A DNA stretch of 5,815 nt, from assembly GCA_001768155.1 (NCBI GenBank), contig MENC01000141.1, positions 1 to 5,815 on the forward strand. The letters run 5' to 3'. Numbering within the stretch: the first letter of the stretch is position 1; every line of letters begins with the position of its first letter. The notes beneath the pieces were generated by a model. That model ran no database searches and was not told where the DNA came from. It saw only the letters and a program-made list of their open reading frames with translations. Source of the DNA: Bacteroidetes bacterium GWA2_30_7 (GTDB taxonomy: Bacteria > Bacteroidota > Bacteroidia > Bacteroidales > GWF2-33-38). Shown piece after piece: positions 1 through 5,815 of the stretch. Made by a program: the position numbers and the translations under genes.

Positions 1-1
1 T

Positions 2-202
2 GGAAATTCCACAGGTTCTGCAACTGTAACCGCATCAAATGGTACATCAGGTTATACTTACGATTGGTCGCCAAATGGATTTACAGGCGATGGAACAACT
101 ACATATTCAGCATTAACTGCTGGAAATTACGATGTTACTGTTACCGATGCAAATTTATGCACAACTACAACCTCAGCTACAATAACAGAACCGCCTCTAA
201 TT
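2..202 (+). repeat. C-terminal part of a SprB-type repeat (protein repeat)
   Basis: The first visible 67 residues fit the later SprB-type units: a small-residue strand, a G-Y-T-Y-D-W core, an L-T-A-G-N-Y-D-V-T-V-T-D strand, a single late Cys, and the closing T-E-P linker typical of SprB repeats. The partner cysteine expected near the unit's N-terminus is not visible, consistent with a unit cut by the window edge. It shows that SprB-type repeats also precede the Ig-like array, so the protein probably alternates blocks of the two types. Confidence 0.8.
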
Positions 203-3200
203 AATGCTGATGCAGGTGCTAATGATACAATTTGTATTGGTAATTCAGTAGTTTTAACTGCAAGTGGTGGAAATATTTATTCATGGAGCAATGGTGAAAC
301 AGATTCATCCTTCAATGTTTCGCCTGTTTCTGACACTATATTCTATGTAACTGTTACTGATGTAAACGGCTGTGTTGGATATGATTCAGTTTCAATAAAA
401 GTAAATTTATTACCAAATGCCGATGCAGGAATTGATGTTGCTTTCTGCGAAGGAGATAGCGTTACTTTAACTGCAACAGGCGGAATTAGTTATGTATGGA
501 GTGACTTAGCAGGGAATACATCAAGTGTTGTAGTTAAACCAACATCTCCACAATATTACTTTGTTACTGTTACAGACATAAATGGATGTTCAAAATACGA
601 CAGTACTTTTGTAATGTATAATCCTCTACCTAATGCTAATGCAGGAAATAATTTAAGTATTTGTTATGGAAATGATACAGTTTTATCTGCAAGTGGTGGA
701 ACATTTTTTTTATGGAATACAACTGAAACATCAAGTACAATTAATATAATAAATCCATTATCAGATTCGACTTATTATGTTACAGTTTCTGATGTTAACG
801 GATGTTCTGATATAGACTCTGTATCAATAACAGTAAATTCATTACCAACAGCAGATGCAGGAGTTAATGATACAATTTGTAATGGAGACAATATTACTTT
901 AACAGCAACAGGTGGAACTGATTATTTATGGAGTAATTCTGCCACTACTAATTTAATAACTGTTAATCCATCAACTCAAACAACTTATTTTGTAACAGTT
1001 ACAGACGGGAATGGTTGTAAATCGACTGATAATGTTATAATAACAGTAAATTCATTACCAACTCCAACTATAATAGGCTCGTTAACTTATTGTATTGGAA
1101 GTAACGCAATTCTAACTACCGAAAATTATTCATCGTATCTTTGGTCAAATGATTCAACTACACAAAGTATTAGTGCAGATACTTTAGACAATCCGATAAG
1201 CGTAACTGTAACTGATTCTAATGGTTGCATAGGTATTTCAAGTTCAGTTAATCTTACTGCAAGCACTTCATTATCGCCGGTAATTTCCGGAAATTTAAGT
1301 TATTGTGCTGGAAATAGCACAGTATTAAATGCTGGTATTTTTACAAATTATAATTGGTCAAATAGCGCCACAACTCAAACAATTAATGTTACTGCCGGAA
1401 CTTACGATGTAACAGTTTCTGATGCTAGTGGTTGTACAGGTGTATCTGCAAGTGTTTTAGTTGTTGAAAACCCAAATCCAAGTCCTGTTATTTCTGGAAA
1501 TTTAAGTTATTGTGCAGGAAGTAATACTGTTTTAAGTGTTGGAACATTTGATAGTTATAATTGGACGACTAGTGCGACTACCCAAACAATTAATGCAACA
1601 ATTGCAGATAACAATCCAGTTATTAGTGTAGTTGTTACTCTTGGAAGTTGCTCTGCTATTGCTACTCCAGTAACAGTTGTTGAAAATCCAAATCCAACTC
1701 CTGTAATCTCTGGAAATTTAACATATTGCGAAGGTACAACTGCATTATTAGATGCCGGTTCTTTTACAACATATACATGGACTGTTGGTGGTGCTACAAC
1801 TCAAACAATTAATGTAACAGAAGCAGATAATCCAATTTCAGTATTAGTTACAAATGCTTTTGGTTGTTCTGCTTTAGCAACTCCTGTAAATGTTTCAGAA
1901 AGTTTGAATCCTGTTCCAAATATTACAGGTTCATTAACTTATTGTGTTGGTAATAATGCAGTATTAAATGTTGGAGCATTTGATAGTTATTCATGGTCAA
2001 CAGGAGATATTACACAAGCTATTAATGCAACCGAAGCTAACAATCCAATTTCGGTAATTGTAACAAATGTTGATGGCTGTATGGGTTACGATACTGTTTC
2101 AGTAACTGAAGCAAGTTCATTATCGCCTGTAATTGCAGGAGATACAACTTATTGTGAAGGTTCAAACACTACTCTTGATGCCGGAACTTATACAACTTAT
2201 GACTGGTCAACTACTGATACTACACAAACAATAATTGCAACAGCAGGAACTTACTATGTAACTGTTTACGATTCTTTTGGTTGTTCGGGAATAGACTCAG
2301 TAAATATTTCTGAAAACTCAAATCCAACACCAGTTATTTCTGGAACACTTGATTTTTGTGCTAACGATAGTACGCTTTTAACTACAACTGTATTTTCAAG
2401 TTATTTATGGTCAAATGGTTCTACCAATGATTCTATATATGCCACAGTTTCTGACAGCCTAATAACTTTAACAGTTACAAATACTTATGGATGTATTGGA
2501 GCAGATTCTGTTGTTGTTGTTGCAAATTCATTACCAGTTGCTTTTGCTGGAGTTGACAAAGATATTTGTTATGGTGATAGTACAAGTTTAACAGCATCAG
2601 CATCAGGTGCAATATCTTTTGTTTGGAATACTACTGATACAACCAATTCAATATCTGTGATCCCTTTATCTTATACAATTTACTATGTAACTGTTACAAA
2701 TGCAGAAGGTTGTACTGACGATGACGAAGTTATTGTAGATGTAAATGATCAATTGTTTGCCTCAATTTCAGCCACAAATGTTGACTGTTATGGAAATAAT
2801 ACCGGAGTTGCAGACTTAACTGTATCGGGTGGAACACCTCCTTATACTTTTAATTGGTCAACAACAGCTACTACAGAAGATATTAGTGGATTAGTTGCTG
2901 GAAATTACGATGTTATTTCAACAGATTCGGTAGGTTGTAAAATAAATACGTCTGTTACTGTTACCGAACCTACGTCTTTAACTGTTACATTCTCAAATAT
3001 CGTTGATGCAATTTGTAGTGGAAACACAGGTTCTGCAACAGCAGATGCTTCAGGTGGTATTACACCGTATTCTTATTTATGGGATTCAAATTCTGGCAAT
3101 CAAATAACTCCAACAGCATCAAGCCTTGGTGGTGGCGCACATCAAATTACGGTAACTGATGCAAATAGTTGTTCTGCAATCAATTCTGTTAATATTATAA

Positions 3201-4621
3201 GCACTACTGGTGGAATTGCCGATATTTCTTCTTTTACAAATAATAATTGTTTTGGAGATTCATCAGGAATAGCTATAGCTGCAATGACTGGAGGGACATC
3301 ACCATTTACATTTAGTTGGTCGAATACTGATACAAATGATACAATAAGTAATTTAGAAGCTGGTGTTTATACAGTTACAATTACCGATGCTAATAATTGT
3401 ATATCCAGCGATTCTGTTACAATTACAGAACCATCTGAAGTTATTGCTACAATATCTCAAACTGCTACAAGTTGTTACAACGGAACTGATGGAACTGCTA
3501 CAGTTATTGTATCGGGAGGTACTAGCCCATATACATATTTATGGAGCGATAATCAAACAACATCAATTGCAACTGGTTTATCACCTAATGGTTATTTTGT
3601 TACAATTACCGATAGCTTTGGTTGTAAAATAGATACAAATATCTCTGTAAATAATGCAGTTGATATTTCAATTTCTGAATCACAAACAAATATTACTTGT
3701 AAAGGTTCAAATAATGGGTCGATAGCAGTTATTGCAAATGGAGGAACGTCAACATATACTTATAGTTGGTCAAGTGGTGGAAATACAAATACAATTATAA
3801 ATGTTATTGCAGGTATATATACAGTTACGGTAACAGATTCAAATAATTGTACCAAAACCAAAGCAATAACACTTACAGAACCTGCATTAAATTTACAAGT
3901 AAATGTTACTTCGGTTGATGCTGATTGTTTTAACGAAAACACCGGCGAGGCTACAGCAACTGTAACATCGGGTGTATCGCCATATACTTATTTATGGTCA
4001 TCTAATAGCCAAACAACTCAAATTGCGACTGGTCTTTTAGCTGGTTATCATACTGTAACGATTACTGATTCAAATGGATGTAATGCTATCGGCATTGTTA
4101 ATATTGGTTCTCCAACTCAAATTGAAGTAGTTGATTCTACAACAGTTATTACAAAAACAAGCTGTCAGGGTAGTACTGATGGTAAAATAGTAGTAAACTA
4201 TTCTGGTGGAATTCCAACTTTGACATATTATTGGAATAATGGTAAAACTGATAATGAAATTACTGAGTTATCAACTGGAAATTACTATTTAACAGTTACC
4301 GATTTTAATAACTGCGAAGAAGTTGATACATTCTTTGTTGGTTCTGAACCAGTAACATGCCTTGATATTCCAACAGCATTTACTCCTAATAATGATTCAT
4401 ATAACGATACTTGGGAAATAAAATATCTGTACTTATATCCTGGTGCTTCAATAAAAATATTTAACAGATGGGGACAATTGGTATATGAGTGTAAAGATGG
4501 ATGTAAGCCTTGGGACGGTACTCATAATGGCAAACCATTAGCATTTGGACCGTTTACATATATTATTGATTTGAACGACGGAACCGACCCAATTAACGGA
4601 GTAGTAACATTAATTAAATAA
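2..4621 (+). CDS. Giant repetitive T9SS-secreted surface adhesin, 5' partial (Ig-like + SprB repeats + CHU_C C-terminal domain)
   Basis: The frame is open from position 2 to the TAA at 4619-4621, which is followed at once by an in-frame TAG, giving 1539 visible residues. The ATG at 614 is internal: the same repeats continue upstream of it without a stop, so the true start and signal peptide lie left of the window. Domain order is a partial SprB-type repeat, twelve Ig-like units, seven SprB-type units and a gliding-motility/T9SS C-terminal domain. Nearly every unit has a central Tyr/Phe-x-Trp core, a late V-T-V-(T/S)-D-x-x-G-C strand and a pair of cysteines. The composition is rich in Thr, Ser, Asn, Val and Asp and nearly free of basic residues. 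From family knowledge, such proteins are exported by Sec then T9SS and act as cell-surface adhesins; SprB of Flavobacterium johnsoniae is the gliding example. The adhesive role and the ligand are inference. The PorP/SprF-like gene 142 bp downstream supports T9SS handling. Gliding itself cannot be claimed from this window. Confidence 0.93.
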   Translation, partial: GNSTGSATVTASNGTSGYTYDWSPNGFTGDGTTTYSALTAGNYDVTVTDANLCTTTTSATITEPPLINADAGANDTICIGNSVVLTASGGNIYSWSNGETDSSFNVSPVSDTIFYVTVTDVNGCVGYDSVSIKVNLLPNADAGIDVAFCEGDSVTLTATGGISYVWSDLAGNTSSVVVKPTSPQYYFVTVTDINGCSKYDSTFVMYNPLPNANAGNNLSICYGNDTVLSASGGTFFLWNTTETSSTINIINPLSDSTYYVTVSDVNGCSDIDSVSITVNSLPTADAGVNDTICNGDNITLTATGGTDYLWSNSATTNLITVNPSTQTTYFVTVTDGNGCKSTDNVIITVNSLPTPTIIGSLTYCIGSNAILTTENYSSYLWSNDSTTQSISADTLDNPISVTVTDSNGCIGISSSVNLTASTSLSPVISGNLSYCAGNSTVLNAGIFTNYNWSNSATTQTINVTAGTYDVTVSDASGCTGVSASVLVVENPNPSPVISGNLSYCAGSNTVLSVGTFDSYNWTTSATTQTINATIADNNPVISVVVTLGSCSAIATPVTVVENPNPTPVISGNLTYCEGTTALLDAGSFTTYTWTVGGATTQTINVTEADNPISVLVTNAFGCSALATPVNVSESLNPVPNITGSLTYCVGNNAVLNVGAFDSYSWSTGDITQAINATEANNPISVIVTNVDGCMGYDTVSVTEASSLSPVIAGDTTYCEGSNTTLDAGTYTTYDWSTTDTTQTIIATAGTYYVTVYDSFGCSGIDSVNISENSNPTPVISGTLDFCANDSTLLTTTVFSSYLWSNGSTNDSIYATVSDSLITLTVTNTYGCIGADSVVVVANSLPVAFAGVDKDICYGDSTSLTASASGAISFVWNTTDTTNSISVIPLSYTIYYVTVTNAEGCTDDDEVIVDVNDQLFASISATNVDCYGNNTGVADLTVSGGTPPYTFNWSTTATTEDISGLVAGNYDVISTDSVGCKINTSVTVTEPTSLTVTFSNIVDAICSGNTGSATADASGGITPYSYLWDSNSGNQITPTASSLGGGAHQITVTDANSCSAINSVNIISTTGGIADISSFTNNNCFGDSSGIAIAAMTGGTSPFTFSWSNTDTNDTISNLEAGVYTVTITDANNCISSDSVTITEPSEVIATISQTATSCYNGTDGTATVIVSGGTSPYTYLWSDNQTTSIATGLSPNGYFVTITDSFGCKIDTNISVNNAVDISISESQTNITCKGSNNGSIAVIANGGTSTYTYSWSSGGNTNTIINVIAGIYTVTVTDSNNCTKTKAITLTEPALNLQVNVTSVDADCFNENTGEATATVTSGVSPYTYLWSSNSQTTQIATGLLAGYHTVTITDSNGCNAIGIVNIGSPTQIEVVDSTTVITKTSCQGSTDGKIVVNYSGGIPTLTYYWNNGKTDNEITELSTGNYYLTVTDFNNCEEVDTFFVGSEPVTCLDIPTAFTPNNDSYNDTWEIKYLYLYPGASIKIFNRWGQLVYECKDGCKPWDGTHNGKPLAFGPFTYIIDLNDGTDPINGVVTLIK
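203..2749 (+). repeat. Array of twelve Ig-like repeats (protein repeats, about 68-73 residues each)
   Basis: Unit boundaries by eye start at 203, 410, 626, 842, 1055, 1268, 1475, 1691, 1907, 2117, 2321 and 2531. Each unit begins near a Pro or Asn linker and has an early Cys in a (I/Y/F)-C-x-(G/N) motif, a hydrophobic strand, a central Trp, a TTQTI-like strand and a V-T-V-(T/S)-D/N-x-x-G-C closing strand. Two subfamilies are visible. Type A, with an A-D-A-G-like opening after L-P, forms units 1-4 and 12. Type B, with a P-V-I-S-G-like opening, forms units 5-11. The pattern resembles the Ig-like/PKD-like domains that often accompany CHU_C domains in Bacteroidota; the exact family needs a profile search. 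The likely role is a rigid stalk holding the distal part of the adhesin away from the cell. Confidence 0.85.
2750..4357 (+). repeat. Array of seven SprB-type repeats (protein repeats, about 74-80 residues each)
   Basis: Units start by eye at 2750, 2975, 3209, 3437, 3659, 3887 and 4118. Each has an early C-x-(G/N)-x-(D/N/S)-G-like segment, then an alternating strand ending G-G-T-x-P-Y-T-Y/F-x-W, an x-I-x-x-L-x-A-G-x-Y-x-V-T-I/V-T-D strand, a late Cys, and usually a V-T-I/V-T-E-P linker. This is the recognisable SprB repeat pattern named after the Flavobacterium johnsoniae gliding adhesin. The block lies next to the secretion domain and would therefore be closest to the cell surface. Unit 2 is variant, with a G-G-G-A-H insertion before its last strand, and unit 7 is the most divergent and joins the C-terminal domain directly. 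Confidence 0.88.
4358..4618 (+). other. CHU_C-type (type B) T9SS C-terminal secretion/anchoring domain
   Basis: The last 87 residues show the hallmarks of the gliding-motility-associated C-terminal domain: an I-P-T-A-F-T-P-N-N-D start, a following Y-N-D-T-W, the central I-K-I-F-N-R-W-G-Q-L-V-Y strand, a P-W-D-G-T turn, a G-P-F-T-Y-I-I-D strand and a terminal G-V-V-T-L-I-K. By family knowledge this domain directs export through the type IX secretion system; type B cargo often depends on a PorP/SprF-like partner, and one is encoded next door. The usual N-G-D-G-x-N-D loop reads N-N-D-S-Y-N-D here, a conservative variant. Two cysteines four residues apart (C-K-D-G-C) precede the W-D-G turn. The protein's only visible Arg lies in this domain. 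Confidence 0.93.
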
Positions 4622-4625
4622 TAGA

Positions 4626-4660
4626 ATTTAGGATTTAGAAATTTAGGATTTAGGATTTAA
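4626..4660. repeat. Degenerate heptamer tandem repeat (ATTTAGG)
   Basis: Just after the tandem stops, ATTTAGG occurs at 4626-4632, 4641-4647 and 4648-4654, with the variant ATTTAGA at 4633-4639, one extra A at 4640, and a truncated copy at 4655-4660. The tract is non-coding and AT-rich. It could arise by replication slippage or belong to a dispersed intergenic repeat family; its function is unknown. Confidence 0.8.
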
Positions 4661-4677
4661 CTGCGTAGCTAACTTCT

Positions 4678-4737
4678 AACCTCAAACTCCTACTACCCTT
4701 CATTTGGAAGGGGTTGGGGGTAGGTCAAACCTCAAAC
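4678..4737. repeat. G/C-rich hairpin element flanked by a 10-bp direct repeat
   Basis: AACCTCAAAC occurs at 4678-4687 and again at 4728-4737. Between the copies is a segment that can fold: CCCTTC (4696-4701) pairs with GAAGGG (4707-4712) around a 5-nt loop, and CCTAC (4689-4693) can pair with GTAGG (4720-4724). An alternative pairs CTACCC (4693-4698) with GGGTAG (4718-4723). The segment is much richer in G/C than its surroundings and strongly strand-skewed. It lacks the U-tract of an intrinsic terminator. It may be a small dispersed intergenic repeat, or a hairpin that tunes expression between the adhesin and porP/sprF genes. No role is proven. Confidence 0.65.
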
Positions 4738-4763
4738 AACTATAAACTAATACCAATCTTCAT

Positions 4764-5675
4764 ATGAAAACAAAAATAATAATAACTATAATTTGCCTGA
4801 TAAGTATTTCGTTAGCAAAAGCTCAACAATTACCAATATACAGTCAGTATATGTTCAATAGTTTCTTGATAAATCCTGCAACTGCCGGAAGTGTTTCATA
4901 TTTTCCTATCAGATTAACTGCACGAAATCAATGGGCGGGTATGAGTCAAGCTCCAAAAACACAGGCTATTAGTGCTCATACTTTAATTAATGGAAGAACT
5001 GAAGCTGTTGGCGGCTATTTGTTTAACGATAAATATGGACCTGTTAGCAGAACAGGTGCTTTAGCTGCTTTTGCACATCATATAAATATCGATAAATATA
5101 GTTCTAAACTTGCATTAGGATTATCGGTATCAGCATTTCAAATAAAATTAGACCAGAGAGAAATGAATTTGAACGACAAAAACGACCCACTTATTTCAGG
5201 AGCAATTGAGCAAAAATTTATGCCCGATGCAGCATTTGGAGCTTATTATTATACAAGTCAATATTATGTAGGAGTATCGGCAGCCCAGTTATTTCAATTT
5301 AAAGTTAACTTAGGCGAAAATGCCACAAAACAGAGTGCATTGGTACGTCATTATTATTTCATGGCAGGTTATAATTATGCAATTTCGAATGATTTTGATA
5401 TTGAACCGTCTCTTTTATTAAAAACAACCAAAGGCACTGCAATTCAGGCAGATATTAATGCCAGAGTTTACTATAAGAAAGATTATTGGCTTGGAATTTC
5501 ATATAGAACCAGTGATGCAATTATTGCTTTTTTAGGTGTTAAATACAAAGATTTTGTTTTAGGATACGCTTTTGATTATACAACAAGTATTGTTGGCAAC
5601 TACAGTAATGGCTCGCACGAAATAATGTTAGGATACAATTTAAAAGGAAAAAGCAAAGGTTCGAGTTTGTTATAA
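4764..5675 (+). CDS. PorP/SprF family type IX secretion system outer-membrane protein
   Basis: A complete 303-residue protein. Residues 1-20 form a signal peptide: basic K-T-K, an Ile-rich core, and an A-K-A cleavage site before Q21. The family signature follows: Q-Y-M-F-N at 28-32 with I-N-P-A-T-A-G-S at 36-43, then R-N-Q-W-A-G-M at 54-60 with A-P-K-T-Q nearby, and a G-G-Y-L-F-N-D loop at 83-89. The C-terminus has the typical H-E-I-M-L-G-Y-N-L strand (285-293) and a short basic tail. Alternating aromatic strands fit an outer-membrane beta-barrel, and the length is normal for the family. From family knowledge, SprF is needed for secretion and surface display of SprB, and PorP is an essential T9SS component in Porphyromonas. 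Because the gene directly follows a type B CTD protein, it is most likely a cargo-specific partner rather than the core PorP; this is inference. The start is chosen because the signal peptide begins there. No Shine-Dalgarno sequence is visible upstream, which is common in Bacteroidota. Confidence 0.93.
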   Translation: MKTKIIITIICLISISLAKAQQLPIYSQYMFNSFLINPATAGSVSYFPIRLTARNQWAGMSQAPKTQAISAHTLINGRTEAVGGYLFNDKYGPVSRTGALAAFAHHINIDKYSSKLALGLSVSAFQIKLDQREMNLNDKNDPLISGAIEQKFMPDAAFGAYYYTSQYYVGVSAAQLFQFKVNLGENATKQSALVRHYYFMAGYNYAISNDFDIEPSLLLKTTKGTAIQADINARVYYKKDYWLGISYRTSDAIIAFLGVKYKDFVLGYAFDYTTSIVGNYSNGSHEIMLGYNLKGKSKGSSLL

Positions 5676-5716
5676 TACAGCATGTTACGCAAAAAAATAA
5701 TTTATCACAGTAGAGT

Positions 5717-5744
5717 AGAAAGGAAACAAGATATTTACCTTTTT
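5717..5744 (+). terminator. Possible weak stem after the porP/sprF gene
   Basis: AGAAAGG (5717-5723) can pair with CCTTTTT (5738-5744), including one G-U pair, around a 14-nt loop. It begins 42 bp after the porP/sprF stop codon. The stem is short and A/T-rich, and the T-run is part of the stem rather than following it, so it is a poor match to an intrinsic terminator. It also overlaps a competing palindrome at 5740-5756. Confidence 0.2.
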
Positions 5745-5756
5745 GTACTACAAAAA
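5740..5756. repeat. Perfect 8-bp inverted repeat with one central base
   Basis: TTTTTGTA (5740-5747) and TACAAAAA (5749-5756) are exact reverse complements separated by a single C. The shape suits either a dimeric regulator's binding site or a small hairpin with a 3-nt loop. A chance origin is quite possible in such AT-rich DNA. Nothing in the window shows which gene, if any, it would control. Confidence 0.4.
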
Positions 5757-5815
5757 CACTTTTAAAAAAGCAATGTGGTAAAAATCATCATGTCTTTGTG
5801 TAGCAGCATCAATTT

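Noticed and set aside
614..616. ATG as the start of the adhesin gene
   Set aside because: The frame is open upstream to position 2 and encodes more units of the same repeat families, and residues after this Met show no signal peptide. It is an internal Met in a linker.
3363..3632. 89-residue Leu/Gln-rich reading frame on the + strand
   Set aside because: It lies wholly inside the SprB repeat array in another frame, and its low-complexity composition is a by-product of the repeated codons.
3760..3942. 60-residue reading frame on the - strand
   Set aside because: It is antisense to a SprB-type repeat, with no recognisable domain or ribosome binding site; a shadow of the coding strand.
203..4357. 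CRISPR array or non-coding satellite
   Set aside because: The periodicity is about 205-240 bp, degenerate at the DNA level and conserved as protein in one open frame; these are tandem protein domains.
4626..4660. Telomere-like repeat (ATTTAGG resembles plant TTTAGGG)
   Set aside because: The tract is short, interrupted and intergenic between two bacterial T9SS-related genes; the resemblance is coincidental.
4714..4750. Bacteroidota-type promoter upstream of porP/sprF (TTG at 4714, TATAAAC at 4741)
   Set aside because: The -7 element does not match TAnnTTTG and the spacing is longer than usual, so I cannot support a promoter.
5682..5765. 27-codon reading frame starting 7 bp after the porP/sprF stop
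   Set aside because: It is too short to judge, has no recognisable motif or ribosome binding site, and overlaps the palindrome and weak stem. Open runs this long arise easily by chance.
5763..5815. Possible 3' end of a gene on the - strand entering from the right edge
   Set aside because: One reverse frame is open for only 17 codons from the edge before a stop and shows no recognisable motif.

Overview
The window looks like a piece of an AT-rich Bacteroidota (Flavobacteria/Bacteroidia-type) genome. The evidence is direct: a very long repetitive surface protein ends in a gliding-motility/type IX secretion C-terminal domain (CHU_C type, 'type B' CTD), and it is followed on the same strand by a PorP/SprF-family outer-membrane protein. 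This pairing is characteristic of Bacteroidota with a type IX secretion system (T9SS). No rRNA, tRNA, CRISPR array, transposase or phage gene is visible.

Layout. Positions 2-4621 are one uninterrupted reading frame, open at the left edge, so the N-terminus and signal peptide lie outside the window. The visible 1539 residues are almost entirely tandem beta-sandwich repeats: the tail of one SprB-type repeat (2-202), twelve Ig-like units of about 68-73 residues (203-2749), seven SprB-type units of about 74-80 residues (2750-4357), and an 87-residue secretion/anchoring domain (4358-4618). The gene closes with tandem stops (TAA TAG). A 142-bp spacer (4622-4763) holds a degenerate heptamer repeat and a G/C-rich hairpin bracketed by a 10-bp direct repeat. 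Positions 4764-5675 encode a complete 303-residue PorP/SprF-like protein with a signal peptide. The last 140 bp (5676-5815) hold no convincing gene, only a weak stem and an AT-rich palindrome.

How the parts fit. The giant protein is predicted to cross the inner membrane by Sec, cross the outer membrane by T9SS using its C-terminal domain, and be displayed as a long filamentous adhesin. The neighbouring PorP/SprF barrel is its likely dedicated partner for secretion or retention at the outer membrane, by analogy with SprB and SprF of Flavobacterium johnsoniae.

The most notable features are within the adhesin. It has one Arg in 1539 visible residues and a 512-residue run with no Lys, Arg or His. 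Every complete repeat has exactly two cysteines. The Ig-like array is a mosaic of two subfamilies with signs of block duplication, and exact DNA repeats of 20-24 bp sit at equivalent points of different units. I see no clearly novel multi-gene system; the window is an elaborate example of a known type.
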